DNA of 64,000 nt, from assembly GCF_000210075.1 (NCBI RefSeq), contig NC_021017.1, forward strand, positions 1,210,691 to 1,274,690, given 5' to 3'. The position numbers and the translations under genes are program-made. Every line of letters begins with the position of its first letter. Positions within the stretch are counted from its first letter, which is position 1. The stretch is from Bacteroides xylanisolvens XB1A (lineage in GTDB: Bacteria; Bacteroidota; Bacteroidia; Bacteroidales; Bacteroidaceae). The notes beneath the pieces were generated by a model. That model saw nothing but the letters and a program-made list of their open reading frames with translations. It searched no databases and was not told the DNA's origin. Below are positions 1 through 9,943 of the stretch, in pieces.

Positions 1-71
1 ATTGACCTACCTATTTTTATCCTACAATGTTTTATTTCTCAATTTTTAATTCTCAATTCTTAATTTATCAT

Positions 72-79
72 TACCTTTG
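72..79 (+). promoter_or_regulatory. Promoter -7 box for the fumarase gene
   Basis: TACCTTTG matches the Bacteroides -7 consensus TAnnTTTG. It would give a leader of roughly 35 nt before the fumarase ATG. No clear -33 TTTG is visible in the AT-rich sequence upstream. Confidence 0.55.
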
Positions 80-117
80 CCACACTAACTAACATTACGT
101 AATAAAATAAGAAACTT

Positions 118-1755
118 ATGGCAACACCTCCGTTTAAGTATCAGCCCATGTTTGAAAAGGGAAAAGATACAACTGAGTATTATCTGCTTACAAAAGACTA
201 TGTATCAGTAAGCGAGTTTGAAGGAAATCCCATCCTGAAAATTGAAAAAGAAGGTTTGACTGCGATGGCTAATGCTGCTTTTCGTGATGTATCATTCATG
301 CTTCGTCGTTCACACAATGAACAAGTTGCTAAGATTCTGAGTGATCCGGAAGCAAGCGAAAACGATAAGTATGTGGCGTTGACTTTCCTGCGCAATGCAG
401 AAGTTGCTTCAAAAGGCGTACTTCCATTCTGCCAGGACACCGGTACTGCTATTATCCACGGTGAAAAGGGACAGCAGGTATGGACTGGATATTCTGACGA
501 AGAGGCACTTTCACTGGGCGTATATAAAACATACACTGAAGAAAACCTGCGTTATTCACAGAATGCGCCTCTGAATATGTATGATGAGGTAAATACAAAA
601 TGTAACCTCCCTGCACAGATTGACATCGAAGCTACCGAAGGTATGGAATATGAATTCCTTTGTGTAACAAAAGGTGGTGGTTCTGCCAACAAGACATATT
701 TGTATCAGGAAACAAAAGCGATCCTGAATCCCGGTACATTGGTTCCGTTCCTGGTTGAAAAGATGAAAACATTGGGAACAGCCGCTTGTCCTCCTTATCA
801 TATCGCTTTCGTGATAGGTGGTACTTCTGCTGAAAAGAACCTGTTGACAGTGAAATTAGCTTCTACTCATTTCTATGATAACCTGCCGACTACCGGAAAC
901 GAATATGGTCGTGCATTCCGCGATGTCGAACTGGAGAAAGAAGTATTGGCAGAAGCTCACAAGATTGGGTTGGGTGCACAATTCGGAGGTAAATATCTTG
1001 CTCACGATGTACGCATCATCCGTCTGCCTCGTCATGGTGCATCTTGTCCGGTAGGTTTGGGCGTATCTTGCTCTGCCGACCGTAACATCAAATGTAAAAT
1101 CAATAAGGAAGGTATCTGGATTGAGAAACTGGATTCAAATCCGGGTGAACTGATTCCGGCTGAACTGCGTCAGGCAGGTGAAGGTGATGTTGTGAAGATC
1201 GATCTGAACCGTCCGATGCCTGAAATCCTGAAAGAACTGACTAAATATCCGGTTGCTACCCGTCTGTCATTGAACGGAACGATTATTGTAGGTCGTGACA
1301 TCGCTCATGCTAAACTAAAAGAACGTTTGGACCGCGGTGAAGACTTGCCACAATATATTAAGGATCATCCTATTTATTATGCAGGTCCGGCAAAAACTCC
1401 GGAAGGCATGGCGTGTGGCTCTATGGGGCCTACTACGGCAGGACGTATGGACTCTTATGTAGAACTGTTCCAAAGTCATGGCGGCAGCATGGTGATGTTG
1501 GCAAAAGGTAACCGTAGCCAGCAGGTGACAGATGCTTGTCAGAAATATGGTGGTTTCTATCTTGGTTCTATCGGAGGTCCGGCAGCTATCCTTGCACAGA
1601 ACAACATCAAGAGCATTGAATGTGTGGAATATCCGGAATTGGGAATGGAAGCTATCTGGAAGATCGAAGTAGAAAACTTCCCTGCATTTATCTTGGTAGA
1701 TGATAAGGGTAACGACTTCTTCAAACAGTTGAAACCGTGGAATTGCAAAAAATAA
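118..1755 (+). CDS. Class I fumarate hydratase (iron-sulfur)
   Basis: This 545-residue protein has the full length of class I (FumA/FumB-type) fumarases, which interconvert fumarate and malate in the cytoplasm using a [4Fe-4S] cluster. Three cysteines sit where the cluster ligands of the family are expected: C105 in PFCQDTG, C224 in TAACPPYH and C318 in GVSCSADR. The N-terminal catalytic part and the C-terminal swivel part ([23 protein letters not shown] region, about 415-435) are both present. In Bacteroides the enzyme serves the reductive branch from oxaloacetate to succinate. The gene stands alone, with its own -7 box and a strong terminator behind it. The ATG at 118 follows an A-rich leader without an obvious Shine-Dalgarno sequence, as is usual in this genus. 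Confidence 0.96.
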   Translation: MATPPFKYQPMFEKGKDTTEYYLLTKDYVSVSEFEGNPILKIEKEGLTAMANAAFRDVSFMLRRSHNEQVAKILSDPEASENDKYVALTFLRNAEVASKGVLPFCQDTGTAIIHGEKGQQVWTGYSDEEALSLGVYKTYTEENLRYSQNAPLNMYDEVNTKCNLPAQIDIEATEGMEYEFLCVTKGGGSANKTYLYQETKAILNPGTLVPFLVEKMKTLGTAACPPYHIAFVIGGTSAEKNLLTVKLASTHFYDNLPTTGNEYGRAFRDVELEKEVLAEAHKIGLGAQFGGKYLAHDVRIIRLPRHGASCPVGLGVSCSADRNIKCKINKEGIWIEKLDSNPGELIPAELRQAGEGDVVKIDLNRPMPEILKELTKYPVATRLSLNGTIIVGRDIAHAKLKERLDRGEDLPQYIKDHPIYYAGPAKTPEGMACGSMGPTTAGRMDSYVELFQSHGGSMVMLAKGNRSQQVTDACQKYGGFYLGSIGGPAAILAQNNIKSIECVEYPELGMEAIWKIEVENFPAFILVDDKGNDFFKQLKPWNCKK

Positions 1756-1816
1756 TCGGTTGATACCTGTTGGGATAAAACTATAAGAAGAGGCTGTAAA
1801 TGCCTTGAATTAATAA

Positions 1817-1853
1817 AGGGGCTGTCTGACTATTTTATTGTTAGACAGCCCCT
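1817..1853. terminator. Bidirectional intrinsic terminator, fumarase / PL10
   Basis: GGGGCTGTCTGAC pairs with GTTAGACAGCCCC (one G-U pair) around an AT-rich loop, forming a 13-bp stem. T-rich sequence follows on both strands. It lies between the convergent fumarase and pectate lyase genes and can serve both. Confidence 0.85.
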
Positions 1854-1930
1854 CTTCTTATTTTAAGGACTTAAAGACTTTCCGGATATTTACTTTTTCA
1901 GTGTAAATATCAACCTTTCATCAGTTATGA

Positions 1931-3025
1931 TTACTTATTCTGTTCTTTTTTCCATTTTTCATATCTCTTCAACACCTTGCTTCCATCTTTGTTATACCAA
2001 CTATAACCATTTCGGCGTTCGTGTCCGATTTCCGATATATCATATTTTTTAATGCCATCACGGTCGCAGAAAAAAGGCCGGTTTGTTTCCAGATCATAAA
2101 AACGTGCCCAAAGAGTAGGACAGTCTTCACAGGGAACCATGCGATAGTCTTTTTTGCCATCACTGTTAGTGAAATATTCTTTCTGTATTCCTTTTATTTC
2201 AGACTTTTGGAACCATTTGATAGCACCTTCTATGGATTTTACAACGTATGCAGATGGATGGGGAAGTGACATCAACAGTAATACAATATTGTCAGACTCT
2301 TGTCCGCTTAGTGACGGGAGTTCATAGGCACGTGCCTTGCAGGGTTCCAAAGTGACGCGGTCATGTTGGGCGCACCACACTGTTAACTCTCCATTTTGGC
2401 GCACCTGCGTTTTGAGTATACACTCTATCCCTTTATTAAATGCATTACGTGCTTGTTCACAGATATTGTCAGGAAGGAAAGTGTACGGAGCTTTCTTTTC
2501 GTATATGCTCCGAAGTTGATTCATGACTCTCACCATTGCATTGTCATTGTAGGTGATTTGTACGTAATAACCTTTGGGACGCGGATAAAATTGAGGCCAT
2601 CCACCGTTTTCATACTGCGATTTGAGCAGATATTGAATACCGTTCAGCACTCCTTCTTTATATTTCTCCTTTTGCGTAGCCAGATAAAGCCGTGACAAAT
2701 ATTCTATTTCTGTCGTGGTGGCATTGTTGTCAATGGTGCTTTGGTTGGTATTTTCTTTAGCTTTTAGTGCTGCATTATATTCTTGTTCCGTCAGTTCCGC
2801 CGGCATATAGATATTCTTGGGCCAGCCTCCGGTCGTTTGTTGATAGAGTAACACGTTGTCACCGATGCGTTGGGCTTCTTCCGTCTTGAAGAAATCATCG
2901 TCAAATTTGGGAGCGATGTGTACCCATTCTTTGTAGTTCTGTTGTTTTCTGTAATCTGTTGCTTTTTGGGCTGAGGCGTTTGCCAGGATAAAAAGTAATA
3001 GTAAGAAAAGACTTAGTTTTCTCAT
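1931..3025 (-). CDS. Pectate lyase, family PL10
   Basis: The 364-residue product has a signal peptide (about 1-19, ending ANASAQ) followed by a single alpha/alpha-toroid pectate lyase domain of the PL10 type. Recognisable family blocks are GGWPKNI, the STIDNNATTTEIEYLSRLY region, GGWPQFYP, YNDNAMVRVM, and WCAQHDRVTLEPCKARAYE near residue 215. PL10 enzymes cleave polygalacturonate by beta-elimination with calcium. The signal peptide places it in the periplasm, or it may be secreted. No lipobox is seen. It has no SusC/SusD, regulator or other pectin enzyme next to it, so it is an orphan pectinase between fumarase and an efflux operon. A -7 box 32 bp upstream suggests its own promoter. Confidence 0.88.
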   Translation of the reverse strand: MRKLSLFLLLLFILANASAQKATDYRKQQNYKEWVHIAPKFDDDFFKTEEAQRIGDNVLLYQQTTGGWPKNIYMPAELTEQEYNAALKAKENTNQSTIDNNATTTEIEYLSRLYLATQKEKYKEGVLNGIQYLLKSQYENGGWPQFYPRPKGYYVQITYNDNAMVRVMNQLRSIYEKKAPYTFLPDNICEQARNAFNKGIECILKTQVRQNGELTVWCAQHDRVTLEPCKARAYELPSLSGQESDNIVLLLMSLPHPSAYVVKSIEGAIKWFQKSEIKGIQKEYFTNSDGKKDYRMVPCEDCPTLWARFYDLETNRPFFCDRDGIKKYDISEIGHERRNGYSWYNKDGSKVLKRYEKWKKEQNK

Positions 3026-3056
3026 GGCTTTTATTATTAAATGTTTTTATAGTATG

Positions 3057-3064
3057 CAAATGTA
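3057..3064 (-). promoter_or_regulatory. Promoter -7 box for the PL10 gene
   Basis: Read on the minus strand this is TACATTTG, a match to TAnnTTTG, about 31 nt before the start codon. Confidence 0.55.
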
Positions 3065-3115
3065 GGAAGAAAGAAAAACATCGGTATGTAATAACTGTTT
3101 TTTATACAGTAAAAA

Positions 3116-3150
3116 TTGGGTTAACCCTCCCGATAAGAAGATTAACCCAA
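3116..3150 (-). terminator. Intrinsic terminator of the RND efflux operon
   Basis: On the minus strand a 9-bp stem (TTGGGTTAA paired with TTAACCCAA) is followed by TTTTT. It lies 26 bp after the stop codon of the TolC-like gene and separates that operon from the PL10 promoter. Confidence 0.75.
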
Positions 3151-3176
3151 TAAAAAAATAAATGGAAACTACTTCC

Positions 3177-4517
3177 TTATTCCAGATACTTCGTAATCTT
3201 TCCGCTGATTTGCAACAGGGATATTTCGCAAAGTTTCGTGTTATATTCAGCAGAGAGGATGCGTTCCTCTGCATCTAACAAACTTTTTTGTGTTTCACGC
3301 ACTTCAAAACCGGAGAGGTCTCCCTGTATATAACGGTCCATGGCAATATCGTGATTATCTTTGGCGGTTATCAGGTTTTGACGTTCCAGATTCAGCAATT
3401 GAAGATTGTTGCGATAGGCTTGCCATAGGTTACTGAGATCAGAGCGGAGTGCTAATTCCAAGTCCTGTCGTTCCAGGCGACGATTCTTGAAAGCCAGACT
3501 TGCATTTCTCTTTTCGCGGCGACGATTACCGTCGAAGATATTAAAACCGACAGTTATTCCGGCATTGAAGCCCAGTTCACCTCTTCTGCTGTTTGCATTG
3601 ATGTCATACTTGTTGAACGTATATCCATATCCGGTATTTAATTTGAGATATGGATAGTTGCGTGAGTTTATTTTCTTGTAGTCCAATTGGGCAAGTACTG
3701 TGTTTTGATCGGCCTTGAGCAAAGAAGCATTGGTTGCTAACGTAGAATTCCACAAATCATCAAATTGCAAGTCGCTGTGTACGTCGATAGTGGAGTCTTT
3801 GATAATAATGTTTTGATTGACATTGTTGTTAGCCATCAGTTCATTCAACTGGATGCGTGAAGAATGTAGCAATTCCTGTTGTTTGATGTATTGGGCACTG
3901 TCTGCATTGAAATCCACCTTTGCCTGCTGATAATCCAGCCCTGAAAACTTACCGACCAGGTGACTAGCCTCGGCTATGCGCAAGCGCTCTTTGGAAAGTG
4001 ACATTGCATAATGAAAGTTTTTCAGACGAATCTTCTGCTGGATAAAATTATAGTATTCGGAAGTCAGGGCAGCGATAAAATCTTCAATGGCAATACGCGT
4101 GTTGGTTTCCCCCTGACGTTCCAGCTCTTTCAACTGTTTGTAGGTGGTACTGATATTGAATCCGTCGAAAATAGTCCAGTTGAGGTTAAGACCGACATTA
4201 ACTGTCTGATCGTAGACTCCGTTGTTCTTTGTTATTTCTCCGGTAGCACGCGCCTTGGTCTCAATATTGTCCAGGTTTCCGGTATATCCGGCAGAGAAGT
4301 CCAGTGTAGGCAGGTAACCCGCATTTCCCAACGTTGCGTTGTTTTTGCTGATCTGCTCTTCGTTATGGATGATACGTAAAGAGTAATTGTTTTGCAATCC
4401 TTCTTCCAGACACTCCTTGAGAGTGAGAACTTGTGCCTTTGCAAAAGAGACTGATAAGAAGGCACATGCAATGGTGATATAAATGATGCGTTTCATGCAA
4501 ATTCCTTTCTGTTTCAT
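3177..4517 (-). CDS. TolC-family outer-membrane efflux channel
   Basis: The 446-residue protein belongs to the outer membrane efflux (OEP/TolC) family, which forms a trimeric exit duct. After a signal peptide ending KAQ come the family opening LTLKECLEEGLQNNYSLRI, two repeated long helical halves, and a GFNAGITVGFNIFDGN beta segment near residue 325. It is the last gene of the adaptor-pump-channel operon. The first ATG overlaps the TGA of the pump gene as ATGA, which suggests translational coupling. A second ATG seven codons downstream (4496) would give a more typical signal peptide, MKRIIYITIACAF, and may be the real start. The substrate cannot be read from sequence. Confidence 0.92.
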   Translation of the reverse strand: MKQKGICMKRIIYITIACAFLSVSFAKAQVLTLKECLEEGLQNNYSLRIIHNEEQISKNNATLGNAGYLPTLDFSAGYTGNLDNIETKARATGEITKNNGVYDQTVNVGLNLNWTIFDGFNISTTYKQLKELERQGETNTRIAIEDFIAALTSEYYNFIQQKIRLKNFHYAMSLSKERLRIAEASHLVGKFSGLDYQQAKVDFNADSAQYIKQQELLHSSRIQLNELMANNNVNQNIIIKDSTIDVHSDLQFDDLWNSTLATNASLLKADQNTVLAQLDYKKINSRNYPYLKLNTGYGYTFNKYDINANSRRGELGFNAGITVGFNIFDGNRRREKRNASLAFKNRRLERQDLELALRSDLSNLWQAYRNNLQLLNLERQNLITAKDNHDIAMDRYIQGDLSGFEVRETQKSLLDAEERILSAEYNTKLCEISLLQISGKITKYLE

Positions 4518-7500
4518 TCTTGTAGTTTTTTGATTCGGTTAGTCGAAATGTAACTGTAAATAGCCGGTACAATGTACATCGTAAGCAGAGTGGATACGAC
4601 CATACCACCCACCACTGCCGTACCCATGGCAATACGCTGGTTACAACCTTCTCCGGTGGCAAATGCCAGCGGGATAAGTCCCAAAACCGTAGAGGCACTT
4701 GTCATCAGAATCGGACGGAGGCGTTGAAGGGCAGCATCTTTGATGGCACTCATTTTATCCTCTCCGGCTTCCTGTTTCTGATTGGCAAATTCTACAATAA
4801 GAATACCGTTCTTCGCCACCAGACCGATCAGCATGATAATACCGATCTGACTGAAAATATTCATCGTAATATCTCCGAAATACATGAAGACCAAAGCTCC
4901 GGCAATAGCCAGCGGCACTGTCAACATGATAATCAATGGATCTTTGAAACTTTCAAACTGGGCTGCCAGAATCAGGTAAATCAAAAGGATAGCCAGGATA
5001 AAGGCGAACATCAGACTGGAAGAACTTTCACGATATTCCTTCGAGTCTCCCGACAGGGCAGTACGGAAAGTGTCATCCAATGTTTCTTTGGCAATCTTAT
5101 CCATTTCATCCAAGCCTTGCCCGATTGTTTTGCCGTCTGCCAATCCCGCAGAGATGGTAGCTGACACAAAACGATTATAACGATACAACTTTGGAGGTGC
5201 AATACCGCTTTCCAATTCAATCAAGTTGTCCAGCTGAATCATATCCCCGCTACTGCTACGGACGTAAATAGCTTTCAGGTCGGCCGGTTTATTTCGTTGC
5301 TGGCGGTTGATTTCACCAAGAATTTCGTATTGTTTACCGTTCATATAGAAATATCCCATACGCTGTCCACTTAATCCATATTGCAGCGTTTGAGCAATGT
5401 TTTTGGTACTTACCCCCATAATACTGGCCTTGTCACGGTTGATCTGAATACGAGCTTCCGGTTTACTGAACTTCAAATCAACGTCCGCCATCTGGAAAAC
5501 AGGATTCTCATATACTTTAGCCATAAACTTGGGCAACACTTCTTCCAGCTTTTCCAAATTGGTAGCCTGAAGTACATATTGTACAGGCATGCTTCCACGA
5601 CGTCCGCCGAAAGAAGACTGCTGCTGTACGAATGAACGCGCCATTGTTTTCTTCTGTACCGCTTTTGATATTTTCTCTGCCACATCCATCTGGGTATAAT
5701 TACGTTCATTCATATCCTTCAGCGTGATGCGCACGTTTCCGCTACCGCTGGATACACGGGCAGTTACAGCCTCTGCATCAGGCAGAATGGAGTCTACCAG
5801 TTGATTGATGTCTTCTGTGTAATCCCTGATATATTCATAGGTGACGCCTTCCGCTCCTCGTGTATTGATACTGATTTGCGAACGGTCTTCAAGTGGGGCC
5901 ATTTCCGCAGGAACTGCATTCCATAGAATACCAATCAGGCAAATGGTGATGAAAGTAAATGGAAGAGCGATCCAGCGTTTGCTAAGAAAAGCGGCAAGCG
6001 AACGGCTGTATAGCCGATTCATTCCTTCAAAGAACGGTTCTGTTTTTGCATAGAACCAACTTTGTTTTTCTCGTTTAATGAGTAACTTCGTTGCCAACAT
6101 CGGAGTGAAAGTCAATGCGGCAAATGAGGATATAATCACCGAACCCGAAATTACGATACTGAACTCACGGAATAATCGTCCCGTCATTCCATCCATAAAG
6201 ACGATAGGGAAGAATACCGCTACCAGCGTAATAGTGGTGGAAATAACGGCAAAGAAAATTTCTTTGGCTCCTTCTATTCCCGCTTCTTTCGGGGCCATTC
6301 CTTTCTCTATACGGATGTAGATATTCTCTGTCATAACGATGGCGTCATCTACCACCAGTCCCACCGATAGTACGATGGCGAGCATGGAAAGCACATTGAT
6401 GGAGAATCCTGCCAGATACATGACGAAGAATGCACCGATGAGGGAGACAGGAATTACGATACAAGGCACCAATGTAACGCGCCAGTCACGCAGGAAGAGG
6501 AAGATAATGATGATTACGAGTACAAAAGCCTCATACACTGTTGACTTTACCTCATTGATAGACGCACGGATAAACTTGGTATTATCAAAACCGTAGTTAT
6601 AGTGTACGTCTTCCGGCAAGTCCTTTTTCATCTGCTCCATACGCTGGTATACCGCATCCGCAATCTCAATATGGTTGGCTCCCGGCTGTGGAATGACTAC
6701 GACACCCACCATAGGAACGCCGTTCATCTTCATATAACTCTTAATATCAGCCGGCCCCAGTTCAGCACGTCCGATATCACTGAATCGTACAATACGGTTA
6801 TTCTCTTCTTTGACAATCAAGTCATTGAATTCATCTGCGGTATGCATCAATCCTAGTGTACGGATCGTCAACTCGGTGGTATTTCCTTCGATACTACCTG
6901 AAGGAAGTTCCACATTTTCGTTATCTACAGCGTTTTTAACATCGACGGGAGTGATACCGTAACCTGCCATCTTTACCGGGTCGAGCCAAAGGCGCATGGA
7001 GTAACGCTTCTCTCCCCAGATAGATACACTACTTACATCAGAAATAGTCTGTAATTGTTCTTTCACAGTCAGATCCGCTATTTCACTTAATTCCAACAGA
7101 GAACGTTTGTCACTCTGAAGAGCAACCATCAAGATAGGCATGGCATCGGCATCTGCTTTTGAAACTGTCGGTGGGTCACAGTCGCGAGGCAGATAACGTT
7201 GGGCACGTGAAACCTTGTCACGTACGTCGTTGGCCGCTGTTTCCAGATCGACGGACAATTCAAATTCTACTGTAATACGGCTTTGCCCCTGTTGGCTCAC
7301 ACTGGACAAAGAACGGATACCGGGAATACCGTTGATATTCTGTTCCAACGGTTCAGTTATCTGGTTTTCGATAACGTCGGCATTAGCTCCCGGATAAGAG
7401 CAGCTGACAGAAATAATCGGATTATCTACCGACGGATATTCGCGGACACCCAAATAGTTGTATCCGATGAATCCGAAAAGGAGGATAATAATCGTTAATA

Positions 7501-7546
7501 CTGTGGCTAATACCGGGCGACGTATACTTAATTCGGAGATGTTCAT
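4514..7546 (-). CDS. RND-family inner-membrane efflux pump (AcrB/HAE1 type)
   Basis: The 1010-residue protein has the AcrB-like plan: an N-terminal transmembrane helix, a large periplasmic loop, a block of helices, a second loop and a final helical block. The opening SIRRPVLATVLTIIILLFGF and the paired aspartates in VGLVVDDAIVMTENIY (TM4 proton relay) are typical of the hydrophobe/amphiphile subfamily. It would drive proton-coupled export of drugs, bile acids or other amphiphiles through the adjoining adaptor and channel. It lacks the heavy-metal signature of CzcA/CusA pumps as far as can be seen. Its stop overlaps the start of the channel gene by 4 nt, while 171 nt of AT-rich repeat separate it from the adaptor gene upstream. 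Confidence 0.95.
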   Translation of the reverse strand: MNISELSIRRPVLATVLTIIILLFGFIGYNYLGVREYPSVDNPIISVSCSYPGANADVIENQITEPLEQNINGIPGIRSLSSVSQQGQSRITVEFELSVDLETAANDVRDKVSRAQRYLPRDCDPPTVSKADADAMPILMVALQSDKRSLLELSEIADLTVKEQLQTISDVSSVSIWGEKRYSMRLWLDPVKMAGYGITPVDVKNAVDNENVELPSGSIEGNTTELTIRTLGLMHTADEFNDLIVKEENNRIVRFSDIGRAELGPADIKSYMKMNGVPMVGVVVIPQPGANHIEIADAVYQRMEQMKKDLPEDVHYNYGFDNTKFIRASINEVKSTVYEAFVLVIIIIFLFLRDWRVTLVPCIVIPVSLIGAFFVMYLAGFSINVLSMLAIVLSVGLVVDDAIVMTENIYIRIEKGMAPKEAGIEGAKEIFFAVISTTITLVAVFFPIVFMDGMTGRLFREFSIVISGSVIISSFAALTFTPMLATKLLIKREKQSWFYAKTEPFFEGMNRLYSRSLAAFLSKRWIALPFTFITICLIGILWNAVPAEMAPLEDRSQISINTRGAEGVTYEYIRDYTEDINQLVDSILPDAEAVTARVSSGSGNVRITLKDMNERNYTQMDVAEKISKAVQKKTMARSFVQQQSSFGGRRGSMPVQYVLQATNLEKLEEVLPKFMAKVYENPVFQMADVDLKFSKPEARIQINRDKASIMGVSTKNIAQTLQYGLSGQRMGYFYMNGKQYEILGEINRQQRNKPADLKAIYVRSSSGDMIQLDNLIELESGIAPPKLYRYNRFVSATISAGLADGKTIGQGLDEMDKIAKETLDDTFRTALSGDSKEYRESSSSLMFAFILAILLIYLILAAQFESFKDPLIIMLTVPLAIAGALVFMYFGDITMNIFSQIGIIMLIGLVAKNGILIVEFANQKQEAGEDKMSAIKDAALQRLRPILMTSASTVLGLIPLAFATGEGCNQRIAMGTAVVGGMVVSTLLTMYIVPAIYSYISTNRIKKLQE

Positions 7547-7554
7547 TGATTTAT

Positions 7555-7716
7555 GATTTCTGATTTCTGAATTATGATTTCTGAGTTATGGATTGAAGAT
7601 TTCTGATTTTTGAATTATGATTTCTGATTTCTGAATGTTTGCTGTATTTTGCTGACTTATAAATCATAAATTATTTGGCTTATAAATCATAAATCAGAAT
7701 TCATAAATCATAAATT
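7555..7716. repeat. AT-rich inverted repeat cluster inside the efflux operon
   Basis: The gap between adaptor and pump genes is filled with variants of GATTTCTGAATTATGATTT on the left and their reverse complement, AAATCATAAATCAGAATTC, on the right. The two halves could pair into a long imperfect hairpin in the transcript. A 32-nt piece (7684-7715) recurs in inverted orientation at 47622-47653. No ORF is evident. Confidence 0.75.
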
Positions 7717-7717
7717 C

Positions 7718-8806
7718 TCATTCTTCAATATTGTCAAGTGTTACGGCGAGTCCGGTACGGAGTTGCAATGTTCCTGAAGTGATGATTGTGTCTCCTACGT
7801 GCAATCCTCTAATCACTTGCACTTCAGATGCGGTGCGGATACCAGTAATGATATCCACCGGTTCGGCCTTTCCTGATTTATACAGATAGACTTTATCTTT
7901 ACCCATTTCCGGCACAATTGCTTCCGTTGGGATGGCTATTGCATTAGGTATTTCATCCTTTTTCAACAGTACACTGGCATAACGGCCGGGAAGTAGGGTG
8001 CGATTGACATTCGGGTATAATGCACGGGCGGTAAATTGATGCAGATTCGGATCGATGGCAGATTCTACAGCGTATACCTGTGCGCCAAAAGCATCCAATG
8101 TTCCTTCAACGCTGAAATTGAGATTGGTACCCTTTTTGATTTGCTTGGCATAACGTTCCGGAACGGAAAATTCAACCTTCAGTGGAGCGATTTTTGTCAG
8201 CTTGGCAACGACTGTGGTCGGAGACGCATACGTACCGATACTGACTTGGCGAAGTCCGATCACTCCGTCAAACGGAGCACGTAGCTCTGTCAGTTCAATA
8301 TTAGCTTTGATAATTTCTATATCGGCATTCAGAGTTGCTAAATCCGTTTTCACCTGTTCGTAGGCTTCTTTACTGACAGCATCCCGTTTCAATAAAGCAT
8401 CCTGGCGGAATACACGGTCTTCTGCCAGTTTCAATTGCGAAATCAACCTTTGCAATTGTGCCTGCAACTGTCTGTCATTCACTTTGGCTAGTAATTGGCC
8501 TTTCTTTACGGCTGTTCCTTCTTCAAAGTTGATTTCTACAATCTTTCCCGACGTTTCGAAAGACAAATCCACTTCTTCATCGGGCAGAAGTACACCGGTA
8601 GTGGTGAATTCATCTGTCAGAGATTGCGGTTTTATGACCTTGGCATTTACATTTAAAACTTGTTTCCCTCTTTTTTTATTACCGCCCATCACTTTGTCGG
8701 CGGCTGCTAGTTCGTCGTTTTTTTTCGGTAATTGTGAGTAGATTCCTCCACCGATAATCCCGGCACCAACAAGAATAATGATGCCCCATTTAGTCTTCTT
8801 ATTCAT
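7718..8806 (-). CDS. RND periplasmic adaptor (membrane fusion protein)
   Basis: This 362-residue protein is a HlyD/AcrA-type adaptor that bridges the pump and the outer-membrane channel. An N-terminal hydrophobic anchor (about 7-24) precedes a split lipoyl domain (FETSGKIVEINFEEGTAV, then LRAPFDGVIG), a helical hairpin (about 115-165) and a beta-barrel/membrane-proximal part ending in VIRGLHVGDTIITSG. It is the first gene of the operon adaptor-pump-channel. No canonical TAnnTTTG box was seen directly upstream, so the promoter is not assigned. The anchor has no lipobox cysteine, so it is probably membrane-anchored by the helix rather than by lipid. Confidence 0.93.
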   Translation of the reverse strand: MNKKTKWGIIILVGAGIIGGGIYSQLPKKNDELAAADKVMGGNKKRGKQVLNVNAKVIKPQSLTDEFTTTGVLLPDEEVDLSFETSGKIVEINFEEGTAVKKGQLLAKVNDRQLQAQLQRLISQLKLAEDRVFRQDALLKRDAVSKEAYEQVKTDLATLNADIEIIKANIELTELRAPFDGVIGLRQVSIGTYASPTTVVAKLTKIAPLKVEFSVPERYAKQIKKGTNLNFSVEGTLDAFGAQVYAVESAIDPNLHQFTARALYPNVNRTLLPGRYASVLLKKDEIPNAIAIPTEAIVPEMGKDKVYLYKSGKAEPVDIITGIRTASEVQVIRGLHVGDTIITSGTLQLRTGLAVTLDNIEE

Positions 8807-8854
8807 GGTTTAGTATTGTATATGGCAATTATAATATAATCTTTGAAGATTAGA

Positions 8855-8872
8855 CTTTCCCTGATGGGAAAG
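8855..8872 (-). terminator. Weak hairpin between rsgA and the efflux operon
   Basis: CTTTCCC-TGAT-GGGAAAG forms a perfect 7-bp stem with a 4-nt loop, 33 bp after the rsgA stop. No good T-tract follows, so termination is uncertain. It may act as a processing or stability element. Confidence 0.35.
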
Positions 8873-8904
8873 GTTTAAAGAAAGGAAGAGTAAAAAAGAG
8901 TTAA

Positions 8905-9837
8905 TCAGTAGGCAGCCCGATATTTTCCTTCCTCTTTATCTTCCAACATATTCAGATAAGAGGTATAACGGGATTCGCTGATGAGGTGCTCTTCCACTGC
9001 TTTGCGTACGGCACATCCCGGTTCATGACGATGTGTACAGTTGCCATATTTGCAGTCGGCGGAGGTTTTGAATATTTCGGGAAAATAATGTCCGATCTCT
9101 TCTTCTTCCATATCGAATGTGCCGAAGCCCTTGATACCCGGAGTATCGATGATATAGCCATCTCCTTCCACAGGGAACATTTCGGAGAAAGTAGTAGTAT
9201 GCATTCCTTTGTTGTGGTAAGAAGAAATTTCGCCGGTCTTGGCTTCTATGCCCGGCAGTATGGAATTGATAAGAGTCGATTTGCCGACTCCCGAATGTCC
9301 GGAAAATAAAGTAATCTTGCCTTCCAGTGCTTTTTTGATTTCAGCCACTCCAGTGCCGTTCTTTGCGGAAACTTTGAAGCAAGGGTAGCCGATTTGTGTG
9401 TATAAGTTGATAAGTGTGTCCAGATAGCGGAGCTCATCTTCGTCGTAAGCATCTACCTTATTAAATACCAGTTTGACAGGGACGCGATAGGCCTCTGCGG
9501 ATGCAAGAAAACGATCAATAAAAATAGTGGAAGTTTCCGGATAATTGATGGTTACCACCAGCATACACTGGTCGAGATTGGCAGCAAGGATATGAGATTG
9601 TTTGGAAAGATTGGATGAACGGCGGATGATGTAGTTCTTTCTATCTTCTATTTCACTGATAAAAGCAGTGCCTTCCTGATTAAGTATAATCCGGACACGA
9701 TCACCCACTGCAACAGGATTAGTACTGCGAATCCCCTTCAATCGGAAATTCCCTTTGATTTTACATTCAATAGATTGTCCGTCATCGGTTTTCACCTGAT
9801 ACCAACTACCCGTGTTTTTGATTACTAATCCTTTCAT
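8905..9837 (-). CDS. rsgA: Ribosome small-subunit-dependent GTPase RsgA
   Basis: The 310-residue protein is a circularly permuted GTPase that acts in late 30S subunit assembly. An N-terminal OB fold (about 1-70) is followed by the permuted G motifs, FNKVDAYD (G4) before [12 protein letters not shown] (P loop, about 180-190) and DTPGI (G3). A C-terminal zinc knuckle carries [14 protein letters not shown]. Length and domain order are normal for the family. It lies downstream of frr in the same direction, with a 106-bp AT-rich repeat between, so the two may share a transcript; both act on the ribosome. Confidence 0.96.
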   Translation of the reverse strand: MKGLVIKNTGSWYQVKTDDGQSIECKIKGNFRLKGIRSTNPVAVGDRVRIILNQEGTAFISEIEDRKNYIIRRSSNLSKQSHILAANLDQCMLVVTINYPETSTIFIDRFLASAEAYRVPVKLVFNKVDAYDEDELRYLDTLINLYTQIGYPCFKVSAKNGTGVAEIKKALEGKITLFSGHSGVGKSTLINSILPGIEAKTGEISSYHNKGMHTTTFSEMFPVEGDGYIIDTPGIKGFGTFDMEEEEIGHYFPEIFKTSADCKYGNCTHRHEPGCAVRKAVEEHLISESRYTSYLNMLEDKEEGKYRAAY

Positions 9838-9854
9838 ATAAATTATAAATTAAA

Positions 9855-9940
9855 AATGAAGAATGAAGAATTCAGGCTGTGTTTCAACTGAATAATACAG
9901 CATTATAATTCCTCATTCTTCATTCTTAATTCTTCATTAT
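9855..9940. repeat. Imperfect inverted repeat between frr and rsgA
   Basis: AATGAAGAATGAAGAATT on the left faces its near reverse complement AATTCTTCATT and CATTCTTCATTCTTAATT on the right. It belongs to the same style of AT-rich intergenic palindrome as those at 7.6 and 47.7 kb but has a different core word. It can form a long hairpin in the frr-rsgA transcript. Confidence 0.6.
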
Positions 9941-9943
9941 TTT

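Noticed and set aside
1..117. End of another gene or an RNA gene at the left edge
   Set aside because: The stretch is AT-rich with only a promoter box for fumarase; no tRNA fold or open frame was found.
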